64,000 bases of DNA from Shimia sp022448905. Lineage in GTDB: Bacteria; Pseudomonadota; Alphaproteobacteria; Rhodobacterales; Rhodobacteraceae. Below are positions 51,059 through 60,263 of this stretch, in pieces (positions within the stretch are counted from its first letter, which is position 1; each line of letters starts with the position of its first letter). Location of the stretch: positions 620,001 to 684,000 of the forward strand of contig NZ_CP138953.1 in assembly GCF_047126315.1 (NCBI RefSeq), read 5' to 3'. The notes beneath the pieces were generated by a model. That model saw only the letters and a list, made by a program, of their open reading frames with translations. It ran no database searches and was not told where the DNA came from. The translations under genes were made by a program, and so were the position numbers.

Positions 51059-52486
51059 GTGGCATTTATCAATTTTTATAAGGCACGCCTTTTGACTGGC
51101 TCCGATTCATCCCCACTTCCCGCTCAACTAGCCTCTGTCGCTAAGAAGAACGGCAAATCTAATGGTCCCACAAAGGCCTCAAAAGAATTAAGCGAAGCCG
51201 AACGTAAGGCGCGAAAGCGGAAGAAGGTTTTGGCTAGGAGAGCTGAGGCAGCAAAACAGGCAGAGAACTCTTCTGCTGTTCAGAAGGTTGAAAAACTGGA
51301 TGAGGACGATCCCGTACCTGCTACCGCGACGGCAAATGTAACGGTTGCGCCGCCAGCAGCGCCGGAGCGTGTCCGCAGCCGTCATGTGCTTGTAGTGATC
51401 AGTTTTCTAGTCTTTGTGGTCGGCACCACGGGGCTATCGGCATGGTACCTTTGGGAACGAGCCGCGGATCGATATGTTTCCGTTGCAGGATTCTCTGTTC
51501 GAACCGAAGAAGTTGGATCTGCTGTAGAGCTACTGGGAGGCGTCGCTGAACTGTCCGGTTCATCCTCTTCAGACACTGATATTCTTTACAAATTTATTCA
51601 AAGCCAAGAGTTGGTTGAGGCAGTTGATGCCGAGCTGGATTTACGTAAGTTGTGGTCCAAAGCTGATCCTGAAATAGATCCAGTTTTCAGTTATCACCCT
51701 CCAGGCTCCATAGAAGAGTTGACCGATTATTGGTCAAGGATGGTGAGCGTTTATAACGACAGTGGAACGGGCTTGATTGATCTGGAAGTACAGGCCTTCA
51801 CACCGCAAGACGCGCAAGATATTGCGCAATTGGTTTATGATCACAGTTCGCTTATGATCAACCGACTGTCAGCGATCGCGCGAGAAGACGCCACTAGCTA
51901 CGCGCGTGAGGAGTTAGATACAGCCGTCGAACGCCTGAAGGCGGCGCGAGAGGCCATTACACGCTTTCGCAACTTGAACCAAATTGTATCCCCGGAATCG
52001 ACCCTTCAAATTCAAACCGGTCTGTTGTCCTCTTTGGAAATGCAACTGGCGCAAGCGTTGATCGATGGTGACATGGTTCGCCAGACAACCAATAACGCCA
52101 ACGATCCTCGAGTTCAGGAGGCAGAAAGGCGCCGTGCGGTGATTGAGGAACGGATCCGGCAGGAACGCAACAAATTGGGACTCGGCGAAGACGGGAGTAG
52201 CGAGGGTAATGCCGCGTTTGTCAATTTGGTAGGCGAGTTTGAACGCCTGACGGTTGATCGACAATTTGCAGAACAGGCTTATGTCGCCGCTTTGGCAGCT
52301 TTTGATGCCGCGTTAGCAGAGTCTCGTCGAAAGAGCCGGTATATTGCTGCGCATGTGCAGCCGACTTTGCCTGAAACCGCTATTAAACCTGCCCGTATCG
52401 AAACCCTTGGTTTGGTAGCTTTGTTTAGTATTCTGGCGTGGTCCATTGTTGTTTTGATTGGGTACTCTCTACGAGATCGGCGTTAA
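51059..52486 (+). CDS. KpsE/PCP-2-like capsule export inner-membrane protein (475 aa)
   Basis: Polysaccharide co-polymerase of ABC-type capsule export that links the inner-membrane transporter to the outer-membrane channel. Unusually long, basic and Lys/Arg/Ala/Glu-rich cytoplasmic N-terminus (about 1-112), TM1 at 115-135 (VLVVISFLVFVVGTTGLSAW), a periplasmic part with long coiled-coil stretches (about 280-430: AREELDTAVERLKAAREAIT, RRRAVIEERIRQERN) and TM2 near 450 (TLGLVALFSILAWSIVVLIG). The GTG start at 51059 is preceded by no clear ribosome site. kpsT follows after 12 bases. Confidence 0.88.
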   Translation: MAFINFYKARLLTGSDSSPLPAQLASVAKKNGKSNGPTKASKELSEAERKARKRKKVLARRAEAAKQAENSSAVQKVEKLDEDDPVPATATANVTVAPPAAPERVRSRHVLVVISFLVFVVGTTGLSAWYLWERAADRYVSVAGFSVRTEEVGSAVELLGGVAELSGSSSSDTDILYKFIQSQELVEAVDAELDLRKLWSKADPEIDPVFSYHPPGSIEELTDYWSRMVSVYNDSGTGLIDLEVQAFTPQDAQDIAQLVYDHSSLMINRLSAIAREDATSYAREELDTAVERLKAAREAITRFRNLNQIVSPESTLQIQTGLLSSLEMQLAQALIDGDMVRQTTNNANDPRVQEAERRRAVIEERIRQERNKLGLGEDGSSEGNAAFVNLVGEFERLTVDRQFAEQAYVAALAAFDAALAESRRKSRYIAAHVQPTLPETAIKPARIETLGLVALFSILAWSIVVLIGYSLRDRR

Positions 52487-52498
52487 AGCTCTAAGTCG

Positions 52499-53158
52499 AT
52501 GATTGTTCTAAAAAACCTTACCAAAATCTATCGGCTTCGCGGCCAACGAAAGATCGTGATGGACTGTATCAACGCGGTTTTTCCTTCCAATATGTCCGTC
52601 GCGTTATTGGGTAGGAACGGAGCGGGAAAATCTACTTTACTCAAAATGATTGCCGGGACAGCCGATGTGACTTCTGGTGAAATTCTGAGTGATGGCCAAA
52701 TTTCCTTTCCGGTTGGCTTTGCCGGATCATTTCATCCGGATCTGACTGGTGCGCAAAACACGCGGTTTGTGGCCCGAATCTACGGCGTAGACACTGAATC
52801 CTTGAGTGACTACGTGCAGGACTTCGCGGAACTCGGCTCCCACTTTCACCTGCCAATAAGGTCTTACTCTTCGGGCATGCGGTCTCGGTTGGCTTTTGGT
52901 GTTTCTATGGGGCTAAAGTTCGACACTTACTTGATTGATGAGATTACAGCTGTCGGCGATGCAGCTTTTAAACACAAAAGTCGTGCTGTGTTTTTGGATC
53001 GAATGGAGACGTCTGGTTCCGTTTTTGTCAGTCACTCGATTGGTATGCTTCGAGAAATGTGTCAGGCGGGCGCGGTGTTGGAGAACGGAAAGCTGCACTA
53101 CTTTGACGATGTCAATGACGCCATAGAGTGTCATTCACAGAATATGAATATTGGTTAA
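52499..53158 (+). CDS. KpsT-like capsule export ATPase (219 aa)
   Basis: ABC ATPase of the polysaccharide exporter. Walker A LLGRNGAGKSTLLKM at residues 37-51, signature YSSGMRSRLAFGVSM at 123-137, Walker B YLIDEITAVGD at 144-154 and the H-loop SHSIGML. The short domain without extra C-terminal binding module matches capsule-type KpsT rather than O-antigen Wzt. It sits with KpsE, but the partner permease (KpsM) is about 10 kb away at 63512. Confidence 0.93.
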   Translation: MIVLKNLTKIYRLRGQRKIVMDCINAVFPSNMSVALLGRNGAGKSTLLKMIAGTADVTSGEILSDGQISFPVGFAGSFHPDLTGAQNTRFVARIYGVDTESLSDYVQDFAELGSHFHLPIRSYSSGMRSRLAFGVSMGLKFDTYLIDEITAVGDAAFKHKSRAVFLDRMETSGSVFVSHSIGMLREMCQAGAVLENGKLHYFDDVNDAIECHSQNMNIG

Positions 53159-53380
53159 TTAGTTTCGTGGTGACCAAGTTCAAAGTGAGGAGGGAACCAC
53201 GAGCATATTGTTGTTTGCTGATAGAGAGTGCCAATCGCCCAAATCGTTGTCGCGAGTGCAACGGCACCAAAAAGGTTCCTTTGCCAATGGTGTGACAGGT
53301 TGCACTTTAAGTCGCTGTTGACTAGAGCTTCCCCATATTTGAAGCGTTATACAATTTCAGACTAGCTATTCGAGGCACAG
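53159..53380. other. Intergenic region, no gene seen
   Basis: 222 bases between kpsT and the sulfotransferase gene; A/T-rich. It may contain a promoter (TTGACT at 53328 and TATACA at 53348 have a 14-base spacer, too short for a usual one). Confidence 0.4.
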
Positions 53381-55402
53381 ATGGCATCCGGCAAAACCAC
53401 ATCTTCCGCGTCGCATTCACGTACAGCGTTAGTTGTCTTGGGTATGCATAGGTCTGGCACCAGTTTGATGACCAGACTCCTGAGCCTGTTGGGAGCGGAT
53501 CTGCCCCAAAACCTGATGGACCCGAGCAATAACAATCCGACAGGATACTGGGAATCTCGAAAGGTGCGCGAATTTAACGACAAACTATTGTCGTTGATTG
53601 GATCACGTTGGGATGACTGGCGCGCTTTACCTGAAGGCTGGGAAGCGTCTCATAAAGCTAAAAGTCTTGTGACAGAAGCAGAGGATCTGCTGGCGAACGA
53701 GTTCGGATCGTCTCCTTTTTTAGTTCTAAAAGACCCGCGCATTTCTGTACTCATGCCGTTTTGGTCTGCTTCTTTGTCGCGAGCCGGTCTAGATTTTCGA
53801 CCAATTCTTGCTTTGCGCAATCCCTTGGAGGTTGCGGCTTCGCTTGAGCAAAGAAACGGGTTCCCGACGGAGCTGTCTTACTTACTTTGGCTGCGGTACA
53901 TGTTGCAGGCTGAAGCATCGACGCGCGGAATGGCACGGGCCGTGTTAAGTTACGATGACGTGATGAAGAATTGGGCCGGTGCGATTGATCGTCTGACTGG
54001 CGACCTAGACCTGAAATGGCTCAAAGGGGTCGCGCAAATAAGCAACCAAGCCAATGCGCTGATCTCTTCTAAGTATCGCCACCATAAGTTTGACGCTGCA
54101 AGTTTGGACAGTCCTCTGATCTCGCGGTGGCTTCGGGAAACTTTTGATATTCTCAAGAATTGGTCCCAGAAAGGTGAGCGTGAGGAAGACTACGGCAAAC
54201 TTGATGCGATCGCTGCAGACTTGAACAATGCGGCGCCTGCCTTTGCGCCACTTCTCGACGAGATGCTCGCGGTTAAGGCAGAGCTTGCCAAAAAGAAGCA
54301 GGTTATCCAAGCGAACCGAGATCGCATCAAAGAACTGGTCAATGCAGAGCGAAAGGCTCAAGCCGAACTGGAGCAGTTTGTCTTGCATCAGGAAGAGGGA
54401 ATAACTCTTCAAGATCGCGTTATGCAAAAGCTACAAGAGGAAATAGAGTTAGAGTCACAGCGCGCCGACCAAGCGGAAGAAAAGTACCGCACCCGAGAGC
54501 GGTCCAAGACGAAGGCGCAGACCAAAAAGTTGCGCAAGCAAATTGCCGATTCTGAGAGTGAGTTGAGCAAGTCGCAATCCGAAGTCTCTAAATCAAGCGA
54601 GGCTTTAAGGCAGGTCGAAACTGCGTTTGAACGTCAGACTTTAGAGCTCGCTGAAACACAACACATTCTGACAATGGCAGAGACCTCTGTGGCTCAAAAG
54701 GATGCAGAACTTGCCGACACTCGAAAAGAGCTCTCCGACAGCAGCAAGGCGGTAACTGGACTACGCAAAGCGCTAGATCAATCTAGACAATATGCGATGA
54801 CCTTAGAGTGGATCAACGAGAGTCTTAAACGAGAAGCAGACCTAGAGCACGCGCACGTCCAGACTTTGACGCAACAAAATGCGCATTTGTTAAATGACCA
54901 GGCGAGAGCCAAGGAAGCTGCCGTTAGAACGCAAGCTGAACACGAAAAGAATATTGGGAAGTTGCGCTCTGAACTAGCTGTCACAAAGTCTAATGTCGGG
55001 ACTCGTCATTCAGAATTGGCGCAGATGACAAACCTGTTGATGCAAGCCGAAGCCAAACTGCAGCAAGCAGAAGGCGCCCGCATTGCCGCGGAAGCATGCC
55101 AAGCTGATTTGAATGTGATCCTCGCGGTGTTGATGCCTCTCCGCCGGAGCCGCCGGTTTTGGCAATCAAAAGAGACACGCTTACAAAGAGAAATCGAAGC
55201 GGTTCGTCGCACGGGTTTGTTTGATGCGGATTGGTACCTTCGAACCAACTCTGATGTCAAAGAGGCCGGTATGGATGCGCTGAAACACTATGTACTTTTT
55301 GGCCTCGCGGAAGGCCGCCCGCCGCGGGATCCAATTCCGGACAGCGGTATTCATGATCACAATTTAATTTCTACAAACGATTTTTCGGGAACTCAAAAAT
55401 GA
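53381..55402 (+). CDS. Sulfotransferase-fold protein with long coiled coil and C-terminal WYL/EGR module (673 aa)
   Basis: Residues 15-270: sulfotransferase domain with the PAPS loop LVVLGMHRSGTSLMTRLLS and FLVLKDPRISVLMPFW, RPILALRNPLEVAASLEQR (3'-phosphate site). Residues about 290-590: uninterrupted Lys/Glu/Gln/Ala-rich heptad pattern, a long coiled coil. Residues about 610-655: FDADWYLRTNSDVKEAGMD, then HYVLFGLAEGRPPRDP, the same short module that opens the next protein. The architecture suggests a protein that oligomerises and may tether an exported-polymer-modifying enzyme. Coupled to the next gene by ATGA. Confidence 0.85.
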   Translation: MASGKTTSSASHSRTALVVLGMHRSGTSLMTRLLSLLGADLPQNLMDPSNNNPTGYWESRKVREFNDKLLSLIGSRWDDWRALPEGWEASHKAKSLVTEAEDLLANEFGSSPFLVLKDPRISVLMPFWSASLSRAGLDFRPILALRNPLEVAASLEQRNGFPTELSYLLWLRYMLQAEASTRGMARAVLSYDDVMKNWAGAIDRLTGDLDLKWLKGVAQISNQANALISSKYRHHKFDAASLDSPLISRWLRETFDILKNWSQKGEREEDYGKLDAIAADLNNAAPAFAPLLDEMLAVKAELAKKKQVIQANRDRIKELVNAERKAQAELEQFVLHQEEGITLQDRVMQKLQEEIELESQRADQAEEKYRTRERSKTKAQTKKLRKQIADSESELSKSQSEVSKSSEALRQVETAFERQTLELAETQHILTMAETSVAQKDAELADTRKELSDSSKAVTGLRKALDQSRQYAMTLEWINESLKREADLEHAHVQTLTQQNAHLLNDQARAKEAAVRTQAEHEKNIGKLRSELAVTKSNVGTRHSELAQMTNLLMQAEAKLQQAEGARIAAEACQADLNVILAVLMPLRRSRRFWQSKETRLQREIEAVRRTGLFDADWYLRTNSDVKEAGMDALKHYVLFGLAEGRPPRDPIPDSGIHDHNLISTNDFSGTQK

Positions 55403-58400
55403 AGCTACGAACCACGCCAGTCCCCGTTTCCGCAGTAACAAGTCAAAACGATCTGGATCTTGTTCGAGCGTCAGAGTTGTTTGATCCCATTTGGTACACA
55501 ACTGAATATCCAGACGTTGAGTTGCTAAAGATTGATCCAGTGCAACACTACTTGTGGCTCGGCGCGCGCCTAGGCCGGAATCCCTCGACCTCTTTTGATA
55601 CCGTTGCCTATTTGAATGCCAATGTGGATGTAGCAGAATCGGGTACTAACCCATTGCTGCATTTTCTCAAGGCTGGCCGTGATGAAGGCCGTTGGGCTAT
55701 TCCAACTGCCCAAAAACTGAACGCTGATATTGTGCCGGGAATCGAGGTGCAAGGTGCGAAGTCTAAACCAACCATGAATTGGGTAATGAATCCTGATAAC
55801 GTTGGATGGGCATATGGAAACAACGCCCGCATGCTTTCTGCCGAGTTGCCCGAGTTCGAGCACATTATTGATGGGCATGACATCGAAACGGATGTTGCCT
55901 TGTACTTCGATATTAAGATTTTCAAGCGACGTGGTCGCTCGGCAAAGCGAAACATCCTTCGAGTTGGCGGACCACGTCCGGTGCACCTGACGTACGGCGA
56001 TGACCACGAGAAGCTGCGAAAAGATATTGCCGTGTTTGATGGTGTTATTGTCCTAAACGAACACCTGTTCGAAATTTTCTCACCGCTTCATCCAAATGTG
56101 CACCTCATTCCAAACGCCTTAGATTTGCATGAGTGGACCCCCTCACGACTGCAGCAAAAGGAGCGGCCTTTCACGGTGGGCTTTGCGGGCAATCTGTCCA
56201 CGACCAAGGAAGCGCATATCAAAGGTTTCCGATTTGTTGATGAGGCCTGTAAGCAGCTTGAGCTGCCCTTGGTCAAGCTCAGTAAGGGAACAGACCAAAT
56301 TGCACGGGAGGACATGAAGAAAAGGTTCTATGGCGAGATTGATTGCCTTGTGCATCCAGTGGCGCCGGGCAAAGAAGGTTGTTCCAATGTGGTGATGGAG
56401 GCGCTCTCCATGGGGGTCCCGGTTCTGACCACCAAGGCCGCTGGTTTTCATGCTGAAAAGATCAAAGATGGAGACGGAATTCTCTATATCGAACGTGATA
56501 CAAAAAAACTGATAAACCGCATCGAGAAACTACGAGGTGAACCAAAGCTTCAGGAACGAATGAAGCGGGAAGCTGTGGCTTTCGTTCAAGAGCATCACGA
56601 TGTAAAGAAGACTGCGAGAGCTTATTTTGATGTTCTCGCGCCGGAGGGTTTGCCTCGGGTAAGTTGTCCTAAAGTGGCCTTTGTTCCATTTTGGGAGCCT
56701 GCCGCAAATTTTGCATCGTCCAGGCTTCGTTGCGCACAACCAGCTGAACTGCTGACAGGCAGCAGTGTGATGAATGCCAGCATGCAGGGTTTGAGCTCAG
56801 ACACAGAGATCGCCATTGTGTCTCAATTGGCGTCAGATGAAACGATGCGTTTCTTGGAAGAGAATCCGCAAATCGCACTGATCTACGATGTGTGCGACCG
56901 TTACTTTGAAGATGATCGGCAGGTGGGCGGCGTCCACGCAAAAAACCGGTTTTTCGAACTGGCGAAGCGCGCGGATGTGATTGTGGCCTCTACGGTCGCC
57001 TTAAAGAAATCCATCGTAAAGATCGGCTTGCAAAAGCCTATTGTCTATCTTCCAGACGGCGTTGATTATCGAGAGCAACGTGACGCTACGCTAACGGACC
57101 TTAAAGGTCCTGTGCTTTGGTATGGTAATCCCGGGCGCAGCAATTTTGACAGTGCTCGTTGGATGATTGATTTTGTCATGTCCAAAACTGATCGCGGCAT
57201 GAAATTGATTTCAAGAAAGCGATCCTTCAATCACATTGCGAAGACCGAAGATCCGGCTTTTGAACCTTATGTCGATATTTGTACGGACTGGGCCTTTGAC
57301 ACGTTTGTTAAGGAGATGCGTGAGGCCTCGGTTTGTGTCCTGTCTCATGGTGCAGAAGAGCAGTCCAAGAGTCCCAACCGACTGATCACAGCGATTGCCA
57401 ACGGCGTTCCTGTCATTGTGAGCACCGCACCCAGTTGCGCCAGTCTCTTGCAGGCTGGTGGGATGACGTGGGCAATTGTCAAAAACGAAGAGGAGCTTGA
57501 CGCTGCTCTGAAGAAACTGGACGATCCCGAAGTCAGAAACGAATACATGCGGGCAATGCAAAAGGTTGTCGAGGATCGTTTTGGGGATGCCTCAATTCAT
57601 AAAAAGTATGAAGCGTTGGTGCACACATGCATTCCTAGGCGGCGTGTACAGCCTGAGGCATCTCCGTTGAAGGTGATGTTCATTTCTCACAACCTTAATG
57701 TTGGAGAAGGTGCGCCTACCAGCTTGATGCAGACTGTCTTAGGTTTGAAGCAGGCCTACAACATCAAACCGGTCGTTTTTGCGGTGATTGATGGGGCTCT
57801 CCGACAGACCTATGAGAATGCAGGGATAGAGGTGATTGTACCCGAGCTCGGTGTTACTAGCCGTCTGGCAACAAAAATTATTTCTCGAACATACGAAGAA
57901 ATGTCATCTGCTTTCCGGGATGCGCTGAAGTCTTGCGAGATTGATGTAACCGTTGCCAATACAGCCACCAGTTTGTGGTTTGCCAGTATTTCAGAAAGTG
58001 CCGGTGTGCCCAGCATAGCGATGATCCGAGAAAGCTCGAACGAACATGTAGCGTTTAATTTTGGACCTGATCCGGTCATGGATGTTTGTAGAGCTGGTTT
58101 GGCACAGGTGCACAGTACGGTGTTTGTTTCAGATCACACCCGCAAACTTTGGCAAGGAAGCCATAGTATTGAAGACGCGCACCTTATTCCAAATGGCATT
58201 GATTTGTCTCATTTCGACACTGTTCGTGCCAGCGATAAAGCTCGCCTTCGTAAAGAGCTTGGGATTCCGTCAAGCGGAGTCATGATGGTTTCTGTAGGGT
58301 CAATCAATGCTCGAAAATCTCAACGAGACATCGTGGAGGCTGTGGCGGGGCTGCCCAAAAAGGTACAGGCAAAGATGCGTTTAGTGTTGGTTGGTGCGAA

Positions 58401-58833
58401 ACCCTCCGCCTATCTGACGGCTCTCAAAACACGCATTGCCGAGCTTGACACAGATTTGGCGAACCGCATCCACATAATTCCAGAAACAGACAATGTTGCG
58501 CTTTGGTATCGAGCCGCAGATATGTTTGTGTTTGCATCACACAATGAGAGTTACCCCCGTGTAATAGTCGAGGCGATGTCATTTGGGTTACCTGTGGTCT
58601 CTTCTGCGGTCTTTGGAACGCAAGAACAGATCGTTGATGGGGAGAGTGGATTGCTATTTCCCATTGGCGACATAGACAGTTTGAGGGCAAGTCTGCGTTG
58701 GATGCTGGAAAATGCTGATGATCGCGTTAGGTTTGGTGTACAAGCCGAGACACGGTTTTGGGAGCTTATGACCTATTGGGAAATGGTTCACAGTTACGCG
58801 GTGATCATTGCTAACAAAGCTCACGTTGAGTAG
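55399..58833 (+). CDS. Large glycosyltransferase with three GT-B-like domains (1144 aa)
   Basis: Residues about 17-90: FDPIWYTTEYPDVELLKID, HYLWLGARLGR and FDTVAYLNANVDV...LLHFLKAGRDEGR, two copies of the WYL/DV/HY/EGR module. Residues about 130-420: first GT4-like domain (VHLIPNALDLHEW, KEGCSNVVMEALSMGVPVLT). Residues about 425-745: second domain (VAFVPFWEPAANFASSRLRC, IVYLPDGVDYREQ, SKSPNRLITAIANGVPVIVS). Residues about 755-1144: third (VMFISHNLNVGEGAPTSLMQ, LIPNGIDLSHFD, NESYPRVIVEAMSFGLPVVS). Each has the GT4 E-x7-E or equivalent, so three transfers by one polypeptide are possible. Start at ATG 55399 overlaps the previous stop. Confidence 0.87.
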   Translation: MKLRTTPVPVSAVTSQNDLDLVRASELFDPIWYTTEYPDVELLKIDPVQHYLWLGARLGRNPSTSFDTVAYLNANVDVAESGTNPLLHFLKAGRDEGRWAIPTAQKLNADIVPGIEVQGAKSKPTMNWVMNPDNVGWAYGNNARMLSAELPEFEHIIDGHDIETDVALYFDIKIFKRRGRSAKRNILRVGGPRPVHLTYGDDHEKLRKDIAVFDGVIVLNEHLFEIFSPLHPNVHLIPNALDLHEWTPSRLQQKERPFTVGFAGNLSTTKEAHIKGFRFVDEACKQLELPLVKLSKGTDQIAREDMKKRFYGEIDCLVHPVAPGKEGCSNVVMEALSMGVPVLTTKAAGFHAEKIKDGDGILYIERDTKKLINRIEKLRGEPKLQERMKREAVAFVQEHHDVKKTARAYFDVLAPEGLPRVSCPKVAFVPFWEPAANFASSRLRCAQPAELLTGSSVMNASMQGLSSDTEIAIVSQLASDETMRFLEENPQIALIYDVCDRYFEDDRQVGGVHAKNRFFELAKRADVIVASTVALKKSIVKIGLQKPIVYLPDGVDYREQRDATLTDLKGPVLWYGNPGRSNFDSARWMIDFVMSKTDRGMKLISRKRSFNHIAKTEDPAFEPYVDICTDWAFDTFVKEMREASVCVLSHGAEEQSKSPNRLITAIANGVPVIVSTAPSCASLLQAGGMTWAIVKNEEELDAALKKLDDPEVRNEYMRAMQKVVEDRFGDASIHKKYEALVHTCIPRRRVQPEASPLKVMFISHNLNVGEGAPTSLMQTVLGLKQAYNIKPVVFAVIDGALRQTYENAGIEVIVPELGVTSRLATKIISRTYEEMSSAFRDALKSCEIDVTVANTATSLWFASISESAGVPSIAMIRESSNEHVAFNFGPDPVMDVCRAGLAQVHSTVFVSDHTRKLWQGSHSIEDAHLIPNGIDLSHFDTVRASDKARLRKELGIPSSGVMMVSVGSINARKSQRDIVEAVAGLPKKVQAKMRLVLVGAKPSAYLTALKTRIAELDTDLANRIHIIPETDNVALWYRAADMFVFASHNESYPRVIVEAMSFGLPVVSSAVFGTQEQIVDGESGLLFPIGDIDSLRASLRWMLENADDRVRFGVQAETRFWELMTYWEMVHSYAVIIANKAHVE

Positions 58834-58902
58834 CGCAAAAAAATTACAGCATGTCCTCTTGGAAGGATGAGTGCGGCGAAATGAGATGGAAAAGATCTTA
58901 CA

Positions 58903-59880
58903 ATGAAAACTCTCTACTTGCACATCGGCCTGCAAAAAACTGGTACATCTACCGTCCAGATGTTTTTTATGCACCCCAAAGGTCCACTTCAGGCAGCAGG
59001 TATCGATTGCTTGCAGCAAGCGATTGCGCCAAACCAAGCCCATCACAACGCAGCCTGGGACATCGGAAAACACAAACGGTATCGCCCGGATCTTCCTGGA
59101 TTTTCGGAGCTTGTGGAGGCAGCACGGGCTTCCGAGAATGACCGTCTGTTTGTGAGTTCAGAAGACTTTAGCTTGATTTCCTCGAGCCAAGTTAAGCGTG
59201 TTGCCGAAAGTCTGGCAGATTTTGATGTTCGGCCAATACTTTGCTTGAGAAATCAACTCACCTGGTCTGAGTCCATATTCGCCCAGGCGTGTAAGCGGGG
59301 CTACACGCAATCTTTTGGGAACTTTCTAAAAACGCTCCGAAAGAACGGGCGCACTGATTTTTTCAATATCTACGACGCGTGGGCGAGCCAGTTTGGTCAC
59401 GATAAGATGACTGTGATGATTTACGAGAATTATTCGGATATCAGCGATGCTTTTGCTGAGTTACTTGATGTAAAAGTTGAAGCCCAGCCTGCTCGCAAAA
59501 ATCAATCTTTGAACGAACGGTTTGTCAAAGCTAGCCAAACAGTTACTGAGAAGTGCCTCGCCGGTAAGCTTGAGTTTGATGGGCAAGTGATACCGGACAG
59601 TATGGTCAATGACGTGTCAAAAGTCATGTTGGCAGTCGGAACTCATCACCCCCAGTTTCGTGGAAGCCCTGTGTTCCTCAAACGCAAGGCCGCTCAAGAG
59701 TACCTGAATCGTTTTGCGGAAATGAACCGGAAGATTGGGGAGAATGTCAGTCTTCCGGACAGCTATTTTACCCTGCCGGATAGCCGCAGAAAACCACGGA
59801 AGAGCTATGATCTGGACGTAGATTTTCTTGTTGAATGCGTTTTCAATAACGAAGCGATATTAAAGAAGCTGGCTGCGTAG
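58903..59880 (+). CDS. Sulfotransferase-fold protein (325 aa)
   Basis: PAPS-site motif LYLHIGLQKTGTSTVQMFFM at residues 4-23. VRPILCLRNQLTWSESIFAQ carries the 3'-phosphate Arg and downstream Ser; MTVMIYENYSDISDAFAELL matches the third family block. Similar single-domain proteins occur repeatedly in Roseobacter polysaccharide loci. It starts 69 bases after the large glycosyltransferase and is the last intact gene before the IS element. Together with 49350 and 53381 it makes three sulfotransferase-like genes in one locus. Confidence 0.83.
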   Translation: MKTLYLHIGLQKTGTSTVQMFFMHPKGPLQAAGIDCLQQAIAPNQAHHNAAWDIGKHKRYRPDLPGFSELVEAARASENDRLFVSSEDFSLISSSQVKRVAESLADFDVRPILCLRNQLTWSESIFAQACKRGYTQSFGNFLKTLRKNGRTDFFNIYDAWASQFGHDKMTVMIYENYSDISDAFAELLDVKVEAQPARKNQSLNERFVKASQTVTEKCLAGKLEFDGQVIPDSMVNDVSKVMLAVGTHHPQFRGSPVFLKRKAAQEYLNRFAEMNRKIGENVSLPDSYFTLPDSRRKPRKSYDLDVDFLVECVFNNEAILKKLAA

Positions 59881-60177
59881 CGGCAAGTCGCAGTTTCGGC
59901 CTTTCAAGGCAGTAGCTTCCAGTATCATTCAGGTCTGCCCCGCCAGCATGTGGTGGGGCGTCAAAGCGAGTTCCAACAGCGCTTTTCGCAGGGCTCGAAA
60001 ACCTCCTAGCGTAAACCCGTGATCGATGCTCAGGTGTATTCAAGTTTAGAACTGTGAGATCTGGATACACTCTTTAGAATATCGGAATAGTTACTAACGC
60101 TATCGCAAGAAAGTAGAGTATCTCTTACGTGATCTTGCCACGATGAGTTTCAAATGGCTTTTTGCTACTCGCAATGT
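59881..60177. other. Left flank of the IS element, no intact gene
   Basis: About 300 bases of noncoding appearance. On the minus strand a 34-codon stretch ending at 59929 (containing GGFRALRKALLELALTPHHM) looks protein-like but is preceded by stops. It could be a C-terminal gene remnant. None of it resembles the missing part of the epimerase on the other side of the IS. Confidence 0.4.
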
Positions 60178-60212
60178 TGTCTGACGTCAGCGCTAATGGG
60201 GCCAAATAGGGC
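60178..60212 (+). repeat. Left terminal inverted repeat of the IS
   Basis: Opens TGTCTGACGTCAG; 25 of 35 positions match the right repeat. Confidence 0.82.
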
Positions 60213-60263
60213 GATTTGATAAGAGAGTGTTTCTGGCTCCTCGTGACCACCGAGGAGTGGACG

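Noticed and set aside
53328..53353. Sigma-70 promoter TTGACT/TATACA before the coiled-coil sulfotransferase
   Set aside because: The spacer is 14 bases, too short for a normal promoter.
59929..60040. Minus-strand protein-like stretch (GGFRALRKALLELALTPHHM)
   Set aside because: Only 34 codons between stops, no start and no family match; at most a remnant.
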